Positions 10,898-23,036 of a stretch of DNA of 64,000 bases are shown piece by piece (the stretch's first letter is position 1; the number at the start of each line of letters is the position of its first letter). The notes beneath the pieces were generated by a model. That model saw nothing but the letters and a program-made list of their open reading frames with translations, was not told where the DNA came from and made no database searches. This stretch comes from Gnetum montanum (Eukaryota; Streptophyta; Gnetopsida; Gnetales; Gnetaceae), in NCBI GenBank assembly GCA_015680685.1, contig MNCI01018082.1:189534-253533 (forward strand). Direction: 5' to 3'. The position numbers were made by a program, and so were the translations under genes.

Positions 10898-12440
10898 CCA
10901 AGGGTTTCTCTAGTCTTGTTCCTTAACCCATCAATAATATGCCTTAGTTGTTCCTTTATGAAAATCCATGGCCCAAACATCTATGTAGTAGAGAATAATA
11001 TTTTTCCATTGCTTCATCAAGGGGTTCATGTGTTCCTTGCTTTCATCCTAATTTTTTTTCCTTAAATTGGACATGCTTGAGTAGGTTTGATATTTATTAT
11101 TGAAGAGCTCTATCATGGTACTCTATCTTCAAATTGATTTTAGTTTTAAAGATCGATACTAGCCTTCTACTTCCTCAATGAGGGTCCTAGGAAATAACTT
11201 TAAATTTTTCCAATCACTCTTGATATTCTTAAGGGCACATGCATCTTGGAATGCTTGAAGATGGATTTGTGGATCTATATTATATCCCCTTTCAAATTCA
11301 AAAATATTATTTATGTCCAGTTGCTTGATGTAACTATCCCTTACATGCCTAGTAGGGATATAAACTACTTATCTAATGTTAATCATACTGTGAGAGGCTA
11401 GGAGGGGCTCTTCATGATTGACAGTTTTGTAGGCGTAGTTGTAGTTGTGATTCCTTCAATGCTCATAGTATTGTTCCCTTTCTTCATGCCTAATTCAATC
11501 TCTTTGTTGTACATAATCATCATCTTCTTCGTAAGGATACCTTCTTCAATATTCATTTCTATCATGATCCCTATATCTTTCCTTGTCATAGTCTCTAGGT
11601 CTTCATTTCCTCTTGTTGAATTCTATTCATGGTCATGAGGAAGAAGAGGAAGTTGTTGGAGAACTATGCCAGTTGGTTCTCCTTGTGTGACTCCATGATT
11701 CATTCCCTTATGGTTCTATAGAAGCTTTGGACCTTGAGATTTTTCTCTGTTTGGAGTTTTTTGCATCTCTCCTAGGTGTCTTTGCAAGGGTTAAATGCAA
11801 TTTTATTTTGACAGGTTCCTTGAGTTGAATTATAGACATCTATGAATGGAATTCATGGTTTTGGTGGAGTTTTTCCATTATGAATGTATCATCATTGATT
11901 TCTTCTAGGACAACATTATGGATTACTTTCTTTTCTTTGTTGTTCTCATGTCTTGTCTCCATGGAAGCATCCCTTCTTACTTTTTCTTTTGTGGGTTGAG
12001 ATGGCCTGGTCATGTATTTAGTAATACAATATCCTTCATGTGCATGACTAAGGTTTAACCTCATTAAGGTTGCTTGTAGCATTAATGGTGCTAAATGTTC
12101 AGGAGGAAAAACTACACTACCTTACAAATCTCTCCACCTTAGCTATTCATCCTAATGAAAGATGAATACAAAGTCAAGATTATATGTATTTATATGAGCA
12201 TATGAAATTCTAGTTTACATGGGCACACTCTAGTCTTTTTCATCATGTCTTTTGTCATAACTTTTTTGTGTTTGTTTGGCAAGTGGTGACTTTTCCTTAA
12301 GTTTTGAAGCCATGTTATATGTTTGATGCTCTTAAGTATGTGTATGTTAAGAATATTGATTAAAAATATGTAGCATAAACTTTGTGATTCTAAATACAAT
12401 GAACTTTCTAAGATCAACTACTAAGTAAACATTGACACAT
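10898..12440 (-). pseudogene. Ty3/gypsy gag fragment, element 2
   Basis: Minus-strand gag remnant between a 5' LTR/PBS on its right and the LTR element on its left. The stretch at about 11335-11280 translates to IKQLDINNIFEFERGYN, the same conserved place as in gag copies at 1130 and 25150. 11110-10903 retains the capsid region in broken form and is collinear with 1000-700. The N-terminal part (12082-11840) is open for 80 codons. Stops and frameshifts are frequent. The gag ends abruptly at the LTR at 10897, and its continuation is not seen left of 5158. Confidence 0.65.
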
Positions 12441-12458
12441 CCCTAGTAATAGTGCCAA
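12441..12458 (-). other. Primer-binding site, decayed tRNA-Asp type
   Basis: On the minus strand this reads TTGGCACTATTACTAGGG, which differs from the Athila-type tRNA-Asp PBS by six transitions and no transversions. It lies directly after the LTR end. Confidence 0.6.
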
Positions 12459-13369
12459 TGATAAGTGGTAGGGTAAACCAACACTCCACCATACTAGTCA
12501 TGAGTGCACATGCATGACCAAATTTTAATATGTGAATGGACAATGTGAGTATGCTAGAAGTTGATAATTGATTCATGATTGTTTTCTTCCCACTTCGAGT
12601 TAGTGAAGTGAAACTGTATGGTTTAACTCTAAATGAGGCATATGATATCTTGATGTTGTTGGCTCATATTACTCCTAAGTACAAACATTATGAAAATGAG
12701 AATAATAGCTAACTATTAGTAATAATAGAAATGCAAATCTACTCTATTCTATGACAATGAGCAATTGTTCTTGGCTTGTTGTACATGTCTTGGGCTCATG
12801 TAATTGTTACTGGGTTACTAAGCATTATGATACTAGGTGAACCAAGAAATAACACTACTTGGATTACCAAATAGTTACACTTATACACTTGAAATCAATT
12901 GTACTAATTCTTCCTTACTAGCAAGCATGAAAAGTAAAGTATTTCAAAAATTTAAAGAACTATACTAAAGTAATCATATTAAAGAAATTATAATTAAAAT
13001 AAGGAAAGAAATTAGCTAAGTAAAACAAAGAAACCAAGTGGATGTTGCAATGATGATAAGCAATCTTGATCTTTATTATTGTGCATGAATTATTTCCAAA
13101 TACAATCCACTTGAATAAAGATTCTATTCAATTACTCAACATCACACTGCGAGCATTCACTCTATCGCTAAGTGAAACTATGAAAAAAAGCTACAAGAGT
13201 TTTCCTAAGTGTTGGAATGAAAGTTCTTCATTGGTAATACCAAGTGTTGGTATTTATAGGGGTAACCAGGACCCATTGCATCACATTAATGATGATGTAT
13301 GTATAGCTGCAATTTCATAGATATGACATCATAGATGCAATATCATAGATATGATATCGTGGCTCATCA
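12459..13369 (-). repeat. 5' LTR of minus-strand gypsy element 2
   Basis: The borders on plus are TGATAAGTGG and GTGGCTCATCA, so the minus-strand LTR runs TGATGAGCCA to CCACTTATCA. About 911 bases. The U3 end (13300-13365) has repeated CATAGATATGA and GATATC-like motifs. The target-site partner of the right flank (AAAAT) cannot be found, because the other end of the element is missing. Confidence 0.7.
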
Positions 13370-14386
13370 AAAATAGGGTTTATCACACATTTTCCTACAT
13401 TAGAGTACATTAAACATAAATGGAATATTACAATTATATATTTGGTTGACTTGGTCTAAATGTTACCAAGAACACTTGGTAATTTGCTTAATGATGTTTT
13501 CAAAACTTATAACATAAATATTTGTATTATCCAATAGATCTAGAGGGTCTACAAACATAATAAAAATTTAATTTTTACATTTCAATAAAGGTCCTCATGA
13601 TAATATTGTTGTGATGTATTAAAATTAAAGCTAGCCTTGTATTGCATTATTAAACAACCATTTGTAGTGTAGATTCTAGTTTTCCTTTATATTCTTTACC
13701 AAGGTCCTTCTAAGTTCTTTGATTTTCTTTCCATTCATTTTCTATTAGGAACTTTATTTCTTGAAATTTTCATTTTCTAGGTGAACTTCATTTTCTATTA
13801 TCATATTGTATTAAACTAATAGAAAATTTCAAAGATATCCTATATGTCCATAACACCCCATTAAATTGAAGGGGACTTGTACCTAACTATTTAAACTTGA
13901 ATAATAAGGTTATAATTGAAAAATAAAAAGGTTTAGTTATTCATCATGTTTTATAACTTTGTACTTAGATAGCTCAAGAAAAAAATATTTGAATTAATAA
14001 TCATGTTTCTTTGTTGATAACAAGTTATAGATTTGAATTATAATTGAAGAATCATTATTTTTCTCTTAAACATTATCAAAATTATTATATAGGTTGTATA
14101 AGTTAAACAAATAACTTTACTTTAATTTAAGTTTCAAAGGATTCTTTGAAAAGAAGAAGCTTTGTAAATATATATATATATGTATTTTAAGCACAAAAAA
14201 TTAGTAAAATGTAATTTGTTAGTCAAGGGCTTCAACATGTAACTTACTCCCAATATTTTAGGTTGCACTTACTACATTAGCATAGACAATCCTCAAATTT
14301 AGGCCTCCTTTTGGAAAAATAATAGTTATACGACTTAAATTTCAACTACACAAGCCATAAGGCACCATGTTTTTAAATTCCAAAAG
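13370..14386. other. Non-coding gap
   Basis: AT-rich, with short homopolymer runs and an (AT)n stretch at about 14169-14183. No gene or repeat structure is seen. It is the target DNA of the copia element on its right. Confidence 0.5.
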
Positions 14387-14391
14387 CATAC

Positions 14392-14824
14392 TGTAAGGTG
14401 GATGAAGGTAAATCTGCCTCAGTTTTCTCCAAATATTTCTACCTTATTATATTTTTATCTATTTTATATTTGGTCCTGTACCTATCCCCACCAAGACAAA
14501 CTGCCTTATTCTTTTTTATTTTTGGGTTTATTTTGTAACTTTAGTAATATATAAGGAGCTCTAAAGAGCATCCAGACACAACAATATAACACAAAAATGG
14601 CTAATGCCTAAACTGTAATCCTCCCCTGCAATTCTTCTCCATTGTTCTCATTGATTCTCTCTATGCATCAATATTGAAGTTGTGCTACTACTAATGTTCT
14701 GGGAAGTGATTTTCTATTGGGGTTTCTCGCCTTGAAGGTTTTTCCTAGGGTAAATCTGTATTTTTAATTTTTGTAGCTTTCTTTAAATTTTATATTATAT
14801 TGGTGTAAGAGACTAGGAATAACA
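14392..14824 (+). repeat. 5' LTR of copia 1
   Basis: 433 bases, TGTAAGGTGGATGAAGG to CTAGGAATAACA. It contains TAATATATAAGGAG at about 14545, a plausible TATA region. It aligns along its length with 18862-19283 and with the LTR of the second copy at 19826. Confidence 0.9.
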
Positions 14825-14826
14825 AT

Positions 14827-14846
14827 TGGTATTGGAGCTAGGTTCC
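14827..14846 (+). other. Primer-binding site, tRNA-iMet type
   Basis: TTGGTATTGGAGCTAGGTTC. The core TGGTATTGGAGC differs from the consensus TGGTATCAGAGC at two positions, both transitions. Confidence 0.75.
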
Positions 14847-14887
14847 ATGCACCACTATTATTTTGTAAGTAATCACAAGGAAAAATC

Positions 14888-17800
14888 ATGACCAACTCTT
14901 TGTCAAAAATTGAAATTGAAAAGTTCATAACTATGAATTATGGAAGATCAAGATGGATGCTCTCCTCATTAACAAGGACCAACATAGTGCAATTTTGGGA
15001 GTTAGCCTAATCAAATGTCTAATGAACAGTGGGAAAAGTTGAACTTAAAGGTGATAAGTACAATTCATTTATGCCTTTAAGATTTAGTATTGCTTATTGT
15101 TTCCAATGTTTCTTCTACTAAATATTTATGGGATAAATTGTAAACTTTGTATCAACCAAAGTCCCTAACCAAAAAGTTCTAGTTGAAGAAATGATTGTAT
15201 GATTGTAAAATGGTTGAAGGTATTACCATTATAGAATACTTGAATATCTTTAATACAATGGTCCATTAGTCATGATCTACAAGGGTGAAAATGGATGAGA
15301 AAGATCAGTGCATCACACTTCTCAACACACTTCCAGATTCATGGGAGATATTTGTGATGGATGTAAGTAATACATCTACTAGCTTTATTTTTGATAATCT
15401 TGTTGGTCATTTTTTGTCTGAGGAAGCAAGAAGGAAAAATTCTACTCCTTAAAATGATGTATTATTTATGGAAAATGATGTAAAGCCAAACTTTGTTAAG
15501 AGACCTCAATTTAAGAAGAAGCCTTAAAAAGTTTTAAAGAGGCTACCTAAATGTTGGAATTGTGGTAAAGTTGGTTATGTAAAGAAAGATTGTAAATCCC
15601 CTCCAAACAAGGGAAAGGAGAGTAATATATCAAAAAGTGATCAAGCCCCTATTGCTTGAAAGGGAGATTTGTATGTTATCTCATCTTCTAATAATATCAA
15701 TACAAATTCATGGTATGTGGACTTGAGTGCATCTCATCACTACACTCCACATGTTGGTTGGTTTAGTAATCATACATCATTTGATCTCAGAATGGTAAGA
15801 TTGGATAATGATGGTTTGTGTAAAGTTATAGGTTATGGAAAGGTAAATATTTAGTTTAAAAATGGAGTAATTAAATCAATTCTGAATGTACATCATGTTC
15901 CAACACTTACTAAAAATCTTTTATCTGGAAGTAAATTGGATGATGCAAAACTAACTATTATCTTTGAAGGTGGAAAATGTTTAATACTACATGGTTCATC
16001 TCTTTTGGCTTTTGGAATTAAAACAAGTTTTATAAATTAGAAGTTGAGACATTAAAGAAAAAATTAAGTGCATTTGCAATTATTGATTTAAATTCAAGTA
16101 TTGATTTGTGGCATAAAAGAATGAGACATGTTAGTGAAAAAGGACTCAAGAAACTTTATAAGCAAGGTAAATTTAAGTTTTAAAACGATTCCTTGGATTT
16201 CTACCATCACTGTCTACATGGTAAACGAAGGCATTATAGTTTTCAAAGAAGTGATGCTAAATCTCTTCAAATATTAGAACTGATACATACGGATATATGT
16301 GAACTAGTTAAAGATATTTAAAAAAATTATCTTGGAGGTGCTATGTATTATGTTTCTTTTATTAATCATTATTCTAAAAAGAGCTAGATTTATTTCTTAA
16401 AACATAACTTTGATGTATTTGGAAAATTCATAGAATTCAAAGCTCTTGTTAAGAACTATTCATGAAAGAAAATCAAAATTCTAAGAACTAATAATTATGA
16501 TGAATTTTGCTCAAATGAATTTAATGTTTTTTTATAAAGAACAAGGCATTCAAAGGCAAAATACTATTCCATGGACTCTTGAACAAAATGGAGTAGAAGA
16601 GCACTTCAATCAAACATTAATGAAATGTGCCAAATGTATGCTTAGTGAATCTCATCTTCACAAGCATTTTTAGGATGAAGTAATAATGACTACATGTTAT
16701 CTTATCAATAGATCTCCTTCATCGACTCTTGATGGAAAAATTTTAGAGGAAGTTTAGAGTAGTAGGTCCATTAATTTAAACTATTTGAAAATTTCTGGTT
16801 GTGAAGCCTATGTAGATGTTCCAAAATTTGATAGGTCCAAATTCGACTCTAAGTCTATCAAATGTATTTTCCCTAGATATGGACATGGTGTCAAAGCTTA
16901 GAAGTTGTATAATACACAAACTAAAAGGGTTATTTATAGTTGAGATGTCATGTTTAGAGAAAAATGTGGATCTATGAAGGAGGAATCTTCAAATACTAAA
17001 ACTCCTTCAAATGAAGTAACTCCTATGTACGTGCCTATTGAAATTAATAATGAAATTTCTAAGGGTCATTCCTCCTTGGCTAGGGATGTTGCCCCTAGTG
17101 AACAGGATGATGATAGCATGGTAGATGAAGATTCATCAAATGAAGAGGGAGAATATAGTTTAAGTGAAAAACAAAGTGAATAAGATCATTTAATACGTTC
17201 AACACATATACAAAAATTACCTTCACATTTAGAAGAATATGTCCTATTTACTAAAAATAATGAACCATCAACATATGATGAGGCATGTTTGTCTATGCAA
17301 AATTTAAAGTGGAAACAGGCAATGAATGTTGAAATGTCATCAATTCACAAAAATAAAAATTGGGAATTAACTAAGCATTTATCAGAGAGAAAATCCATTG
17401 GAAATAAATGGGAGTACAAAATAAAATTTGGGCATCAATATAAAGCATGACTTGTAGTTAAATGATTTTCTCAAAGAAGGGGGATTGATTATGATGAAAT
17501 CTTCTCTCTAGTAGTAAAATTAACATCCATACAATCATTGTTGGCTATCATAGCTACATATGATCTTGAGCTTAAATAAATGGATTTGGAAAAAACATTC
17601 CTCAATGGTGATCTTGAGGAAGAAATATATATGCCTCAACATGAAGGATATGAAATTAAAGAAAAAGAGCATATGGTGTGTCAATTATTAAAATCACTAT
17701 ATGGGCTAAAATAAGCACCAAGGATGTGGAATAAAAATTTTAATGACCACATGATAAATCTTGGCATCATTAAAAGTGTAGAAGACTCTTGTATGTATGT

Positions 17801-18803
17801 TAAAAATACAAGTGAAAAATATGCTATCTTGCTACTATATGTCTATGACATGTTAATAGTAGGTAATAACATACATGATATTTAGGAGTTAAAACTTCAT
17901 CTTTCTTCTCAATTTAAGATGAAGGATCTTGGTATTGCACAAGAAATTTCGGACATGAAAATTAAAAGGGATATGGCTAATAAAAGACTTTGCCTTCGAT
18001 AGTCTACATATGTTGCAAATATTTTAAAAATATTTAATATGCATGATTGCAAGCCTATCACTACACCCTGTGAAACTAGTATTAAAATTTCAGTTGAACA
18101 ATCTTCCAAGATAAGCAAAGAAAAAGAGCTCATGGTTAAAATTCCATATGCTAGTGTTGTCAATAGTTTAATGTATGCAATGGTCTCTACTAGACCTGAT
18201 ATTCCTTACATTGTTAGAAAACTTAGTAGGTATATGTCTAATCCAGGGAAACAACACTAGATTGTAGTGAAGCAAGTCTTCATATATCTTCATGGTACTT
18301 TAAATTATGGGATCTATTATAAAAATAATTCCAATGGACTTCATTGCTTTGTTGATGCAGATTGGGGTGGTGATATTGATAATGGAAAATCTACTAGTGG
18401 ATATGCATTTAATCTTTTTTGGTGGTGTTTTTTCTTGGAAAAGTTAGAAATAATCTTGTGTTGCACAATCTACCATTGAAGTTGAATATGTTGCTACTAA
18501 CTTGGCATGCAAAGAGGCTATATGGCTTCAAATACTAATAGCTAAACTTAGCATCACTCAAAATCCAATTACTATTGGCTATGATAGTCAAAGTTCCATA
18601 AGTATATCCAAGAATCCAACCTTTCATGCTTGAACAAAGCACATTGAAACACAATATCACTATATATGAAAGGAAATTAAAATGAAATGGATTCTTCTAA
18701 ATAAAATATCTACTGAAGCAAATCCTACAAATGTACTCACCAATTCAACTCCTACAGAAAAGTTTCTCTAGTGTCGATCAACATTTAGTCTTCTTCTAAC
18801 CTA
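14888..18803 (+). pseudogene. Copia 1 gag-pol polyprotein, broken
   Basis: Encodes capsid, protease, integrase, reverse transcriptase and RNase H of Ty1/copia. The zinc knuckle at 15552-15593 reads CWNCGKVGYVKKDC, with the zinc-binding His changed to Tyr (CAT to TAT). The protease has WYVDLSASHHYT at about 15711, where D-S/T-G-A-S is expected. Integrase starts with LWHKRMRHVSEKGL (about 16107). RT has KLTSIQSLLAI (about 17518), YGLK-stop-AP (stop 17712-17714, Gln CAA to TAA) and LYVYDM (17835-17852, where YVDD is expected). RNase H shows VDADWGGDIDNGKSTSGY at about 18350. Many stops are TAG/TAA where Trp or Gln is expected. The start is placed at the first Met after the PBS. Confidence 0.9.
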
Positions 18804-18846
18804 ATTTCCTAAAAATGGTTTGGACCATTCTTCAAAGAAGCTTTAC

Positions 18847-18861
18847 TTCAAGAGGGAGAAT
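18847..18861 (+). other. Polypurine tract of copia 1
   Basis: TTCAAGAGGGAGAAT lies immediately before the 3' LTR; this purine run primes plus-strand DNA synthesis in LTR elements. Confidence 0.8.
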
Positions 18862-19283
18862 TATAAGGTGGATGAAGGCAAATCTACCTTGATTTTCTTT
18901 GGATATTTCTACCTTGTTATATTTTTATATATTTTATATTTGGTCCTATACCTATCCCTATAAAAAAAATACCTTATCCTTTTTTAGTTTTGGGTTTCTT
19001 TTGTAACCTAAGTAATATATAAGGAGCTCAAAGAAAGCATCTAAACACAATAATGACTGATGCCTAAGCTATAATCCTCCCCTAAAATTTTTCTCCATTG
19101 TTTTTATTGATTCTCTCTATCTTTCAATCTTGAAGTTGTGCTACTACTAATGGTCCAAAAGTTGATTTTTTACTAGGGTTTTTCACCTTGAATGGTTTTG
19201 CCTAGGATAACTCTATGTCTTTTTAATTTCTATAGCTTTCTTTAAATTTAATGTTATATTTGTGCAAGTGATTGGGAATAACA
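18862..19283 (+). repeat. 3' LTR of copia 1
   Basis: 422 bases, starting TATAAGGTGG (first G of TG changed to A) and ending GGGAATAACA, followed by the target-site copy CATAC. Confidence 0.9.
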
Positions 19284-19288
19284 CATAC

Positions 19289-19825
19289 AATGTTGGGTCG
19301 AATTTGGCATTTAGAAATTAGCTACCTAAGTTTCAACACTCAATTACTAAGTTTTTGGACATCGACTAACAAAATAACATGGTAAAATAAAAAAGAAAAA
19401 AAGAAAAAAGGCCTACACTTATGAGAGATTCCATAGCTAGAAATGGAACGTATGATTGTGCATATCATAAAAGCATGGTCACCATGGTTCCAAAGTAACC
19501 CAACAAGATGATAGAAACATTTAAAGCACCTCTACCTCATGACAAACATGAAATGATATGTTTATATCTACAAGTGGAGGGTCATTTTCATGCTTTATTC
19601 TCCCAACTATAGGAACACTTGTACCTATGATTAAATTCATCCTCAACCATGCTTTGAGGCTCTTATCCTTTTTTTGGATAGCCCTCTATAACAATATCTT
19701 TCATTACTACATACAAACCCACACAAAACTCGAAAAATCCCTAAGCCTTATGTCAATTTTTCAAGAACTAGGAGTTGCAGTAAAAGTAGCAGAGTAGAGC
19801 TCTAATGAACTCAAAGTGTTCCATG
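19289..19825. other. Non-coding spacer between two copia copies
   Basis: 537 bases with no retroviral motif. A short open frame at 19558-19797 has no recognisable family and is probably chance. Confidence 0.5.
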
Positions 19826-20257
19826 TGTGAGGTGGATGAAGGAAAATCTACCTTTGCCTTAATTATCTTTGGAAATCTCTTCCTTGCCTTGTTATATTTT
19901 TATTCATGTCTATGTTATATTTGGTCCCGTACCTATCCCCACAAAAATAAACTACCTTATCCCCTTTTCAATTTTGGTTTTTTTTTATAACTCAAACAAT
20001 ATATAAGAAGCTCAAAGGGAGCATCCATGGATCACATTGTTTTGATGCATAAGCTTGAAAGTCATCTTCCCTTCTTTGTAAATTCTCCTTGATCTTTAAT
20101 CCTCTAAAGCTATGCTACTGTTAATGGTTCAAGAATTGATTTTTTGATGGGGTTTTTCACCTTGAAGGCTTTCACTAGGTTAACTCTATGTGTCTTTTTT
20201 TTTTTGCAATTTCTTTTAAATTTAATATTATATTGGTGCAAGAAACTAGGAATAGCA
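19826..20257 (+). repeat. 5' LTR of copia 2
   Basis: 432 bases, TGTGAGGTGGATGAAGG to CTAGGAATAGCA, collinear with the copia 1 LTRs. Includes a T-run near 20197-20207. Confidence 0.85.
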
Positions 20258-20321
20258 GTTGGTATTAGAGAAAGGTTCCATGCACCACTATTATTTTGTC
20301 AAGTAACTACATGGGAAAATC

Positions 20322-23036
20322 ATGATCAACTCTCTATCCAAAACTGAAATTGAAAAGTTTAATGGGTCTAACGATGAATTATGGAAGATCAAAATGGAGG
20401 CTCTCCTCTTTGAAAAGGACCAGCATAGTGTATTTTTGACAATAAAGCTTGATAACATGTCTAATGAAGAATGGGAAAATTTGAACTTGAAGGTGATAAG
20501 CATAATTCATTAATGTCTTTCAAATTCAATATCTCTTAATGTTTCAAATGTTTCTTCTACTAAATATTTCTAGGATAAATTGTAAACTTTATATCAAACA
20601 AAGTCCCTAACCAATAAGTTGTTGTTGAAGAAATGATTGTATGATTGTAAAATGGTTGAAGGTACTACCATTATAGAACACTTGAATATCTTTAATACAT
20701 TGGTCCATCAGTTGTAATCTATGGGAGTGAAAATGGATGAGAAAGATTAGTGCATTACACTTCTCAGCACACTTCCAGATTCATGGGAGACATTTGTGAT
20801 GGCTATAAGTAATACATCTACCAACTTTATTTTTGATAATGTAGTTGGTCAATTATTGCCTACGGAAGCAAGAAGAAAAACTTCTACTTCTCAAAATTAA
20901 GTACTATTTATGGAAAATGATGTAAAGCCAAACTTTGTTAAGAGACCTCAATTTAGGAATAAGCCTCAAACATTTGTAAAGAGGCTACCTAAATGTTTGA
21001 ATTGTGGTAAAGTTGGTAATGTAAAGAAAAATTATAAAGCCTCTCCAAAAAAGAGTAAAGAGATTAATATGTCAAAAGGTGGTCAAGTCCCTCTTGCTCA
21101 AGAGGGAGATTTGTATGTTGTCTCATCTTCTAATAATGCTAACACATATTCATGGTATGTGGACTTGTCTACATCTCATCACTACACTTCACATGTTGAT
21201 TGGTTTAGTGAATATACATCATTTAATCTCAAAATGGTAAGATTGGATATGATAGTTTACACAAAGTTATAGTTTATGAAAAGGTAAAGATTTAGTTTAA
21301 AAATGTAGTTAAATCAATGCCTAATGCACGTCATATTCCAACACTTACTAAAAATATTTTGTCTATAAGTGAATTGGATGATGCAGGACTAACTACTATC
21401 TTTGGAGGCAAAAAATGTTCAATACTGCATGGTTCATCTCTTTTGGCTTCTGGAATTAAAACAAGTTGTATAATTTAGAAGCTAAGACATTAAATCAAAA
21501 ATTAAGTGTATTTGCAATTATTGATTTAAATTCAAGTATTGATTTGTGACATAAAAGAATGAGACATCTTGGTGAAAAAGAACATAAGAAACTTTACAAG
21601 CAAGGCAAATTTAAGCTTTCAAAAGATTCCTTGGATTTCTATCATCATTATCTACATGGTAAACAGAGTATCATAGTTTTCAAAGAAGTAATGCTAAATC
21701 TCTTCAGATATTAGAACTAATACATAGTGATGTATGCAAACCAATTAAATATATTGAAATAAGTTCTCTTGGAGGTGCTATGTATTATGTTTCTTGTATT
21801 GATTATTATTCTAAAAAGAGCTAGATCTATTTATTAAAACATAAGTTTGAAGTATTTGGAAAATTCATAGAATTCAAAGCTCTTATTACAAATTCTTTAG
21901 GAAATAAAATTAAAATTCTAAGAATTGACAATGGTGGTAAGTTTTGCTCAAATGAATTTAATGTTTTTTGTAAATAACATGACATTTAAAGGAAAAATAC
22001 TATTCTAGGGACTCCTGAACAAAATGGAGTACCATAGCACTTCAATCAAACATTGATGGAACATGCTAGATGTATGCTTAGTGAATCTATTCTTGATAAG
22101 CATTTCTAGGATGAAATAGTAACGACTACATGTTTTCTTATCAATAGATCTCCTACATCAACACTTGGTGACAAAATTCTAGAAAAATTTTCAATTGGAA
22201 GATTTATTAATTTAAATTATTTAAATATTTTTGGTTGTGAGGTCTATGTACATATTCCAAAATATGATAGATCCAAATTAGAATCTAAGTCTATCAAATG
22301 TATTTTCCTTGGATATGAACATGGTGTAAAAGCTTATAAGCTGTATAACCGAAAACCTAAAAGGGTTATTTATAGTCGAGATGTTATCTTTAGAGAAAAA
22401 TGTGGATCTATGAAGAAGGAATCTTCTAATAATGAAACTCCTTCAAATGATGTAAATCCTATGTATGTTCTTATTGAAATTAATAATTAAATTTCTAAGG
22501 ATCATCCTTCCTTAGATAGGGATATTACTCGTAGTGAACAAAATGGTGATAGCATAGTAAATGAGGAGGAACAATGCGAAGAGGAAGAAAATACTTTAAG
22601 TGAAGGTGAGATTTTAAGACATTCAATAAGTGTAAGAAACTTACCCTCACATCTAGAAGAATATGTCCTATTTACTAAAAATATTGAGCCATCAACATAT
22701 GATGAGGCATGTTCATCTATGCAAAATGCAAAATGGAAATGGGCAATGAATGCTAAAATGTCATCAATTCACAAAAATAAAACTTGGAAATTAACTAATC
22801 TTCCATAAAAGAGAAATCCCATTGAAAATAAATGGGTGTATAAAATAAAATCTATGAATCAATACAAAGCATGACTTATAGCTAAATGATTTTCTCAGAG
22901 AAAGGGGATTGATTATAATGAAATCTTCTCTCCAATAGTAAAATTAACATCCATAAGATCATTGTTGGCTATCACAACTATTTATGATCTTGAACTTGAA
23001 CAAATGGATGTAAAATCAACATTTCTCAATGGTGAT
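20322..23036 (+). pseudogene. Copia 2 gag-pol, broken and 3'-truncated
   Basis: It starts MINSLSKTEIEKFNGSNDEL, so the capsid N-terminus is better kept than in copia 1. The zinc knuckle at about 20994-21036 reads CLNCGKVGNVKKNY: the His and the last Cys of CCHC are lost. The protease region has WYVDLSTSHHYTSHV (about 21155). Integrase follows (RMRHLGEKEHKKL, about 21558), then the start of RT (KWKWAMNAKMSSIHKNKTW at about 22730; QMDVKSTFLNGD at the cut). Stops are scattered throughout. The last codons before 23036 are the LNGD motif of RT. Confidence 0.85.

Larger units (their letters stand above)
14392..19283 (+). mobile_element. Full-length Ty1/copia retrotransposon (copia 1), dead
   Basis: Complete structure. 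Target-site duplication CATAC at 14387-14391 and 19284-19288. 5' LTR 14392-14824, PBS just after it, a single gag-pol region, a polypurine tract at 18847-18861 and 3' LTR 18862-19283. LTRs start TGTAAGG/TATAAGG and end AATAACA. The pol order is protease, integrase, reverse transcriptase, RNase H, which defines Ty1/copia. Many in-frame stops and altered catalytic residues make it inactive. Confidence 0.95.
19826..23036 (+). mobile_element. Copia 2, truncated inside RT by gypsy insertion
   Basis: Same family and orientation as copia 1. 5' LTR 19826-20257, PBS TTGGTATTAGAG at 20259-20270, gag-pol from 20322. It stops at CTCAATGGTGAT in the RT gene, where copia 1 continues CTTGAGGAAGAA (17611 onward). 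The next base begins the LTR of gypsy element A. The 3' half of copia 2 is nowhere in the window, not even right of element A. Confidence 0.9.

Noticed and set aside
19558-19990. Open frames of 79 and 61 codons between and in the copia copies
   Set aside because: The second overlaps a copia LTR; the first has no family and lies in a spacer without other gene signals.
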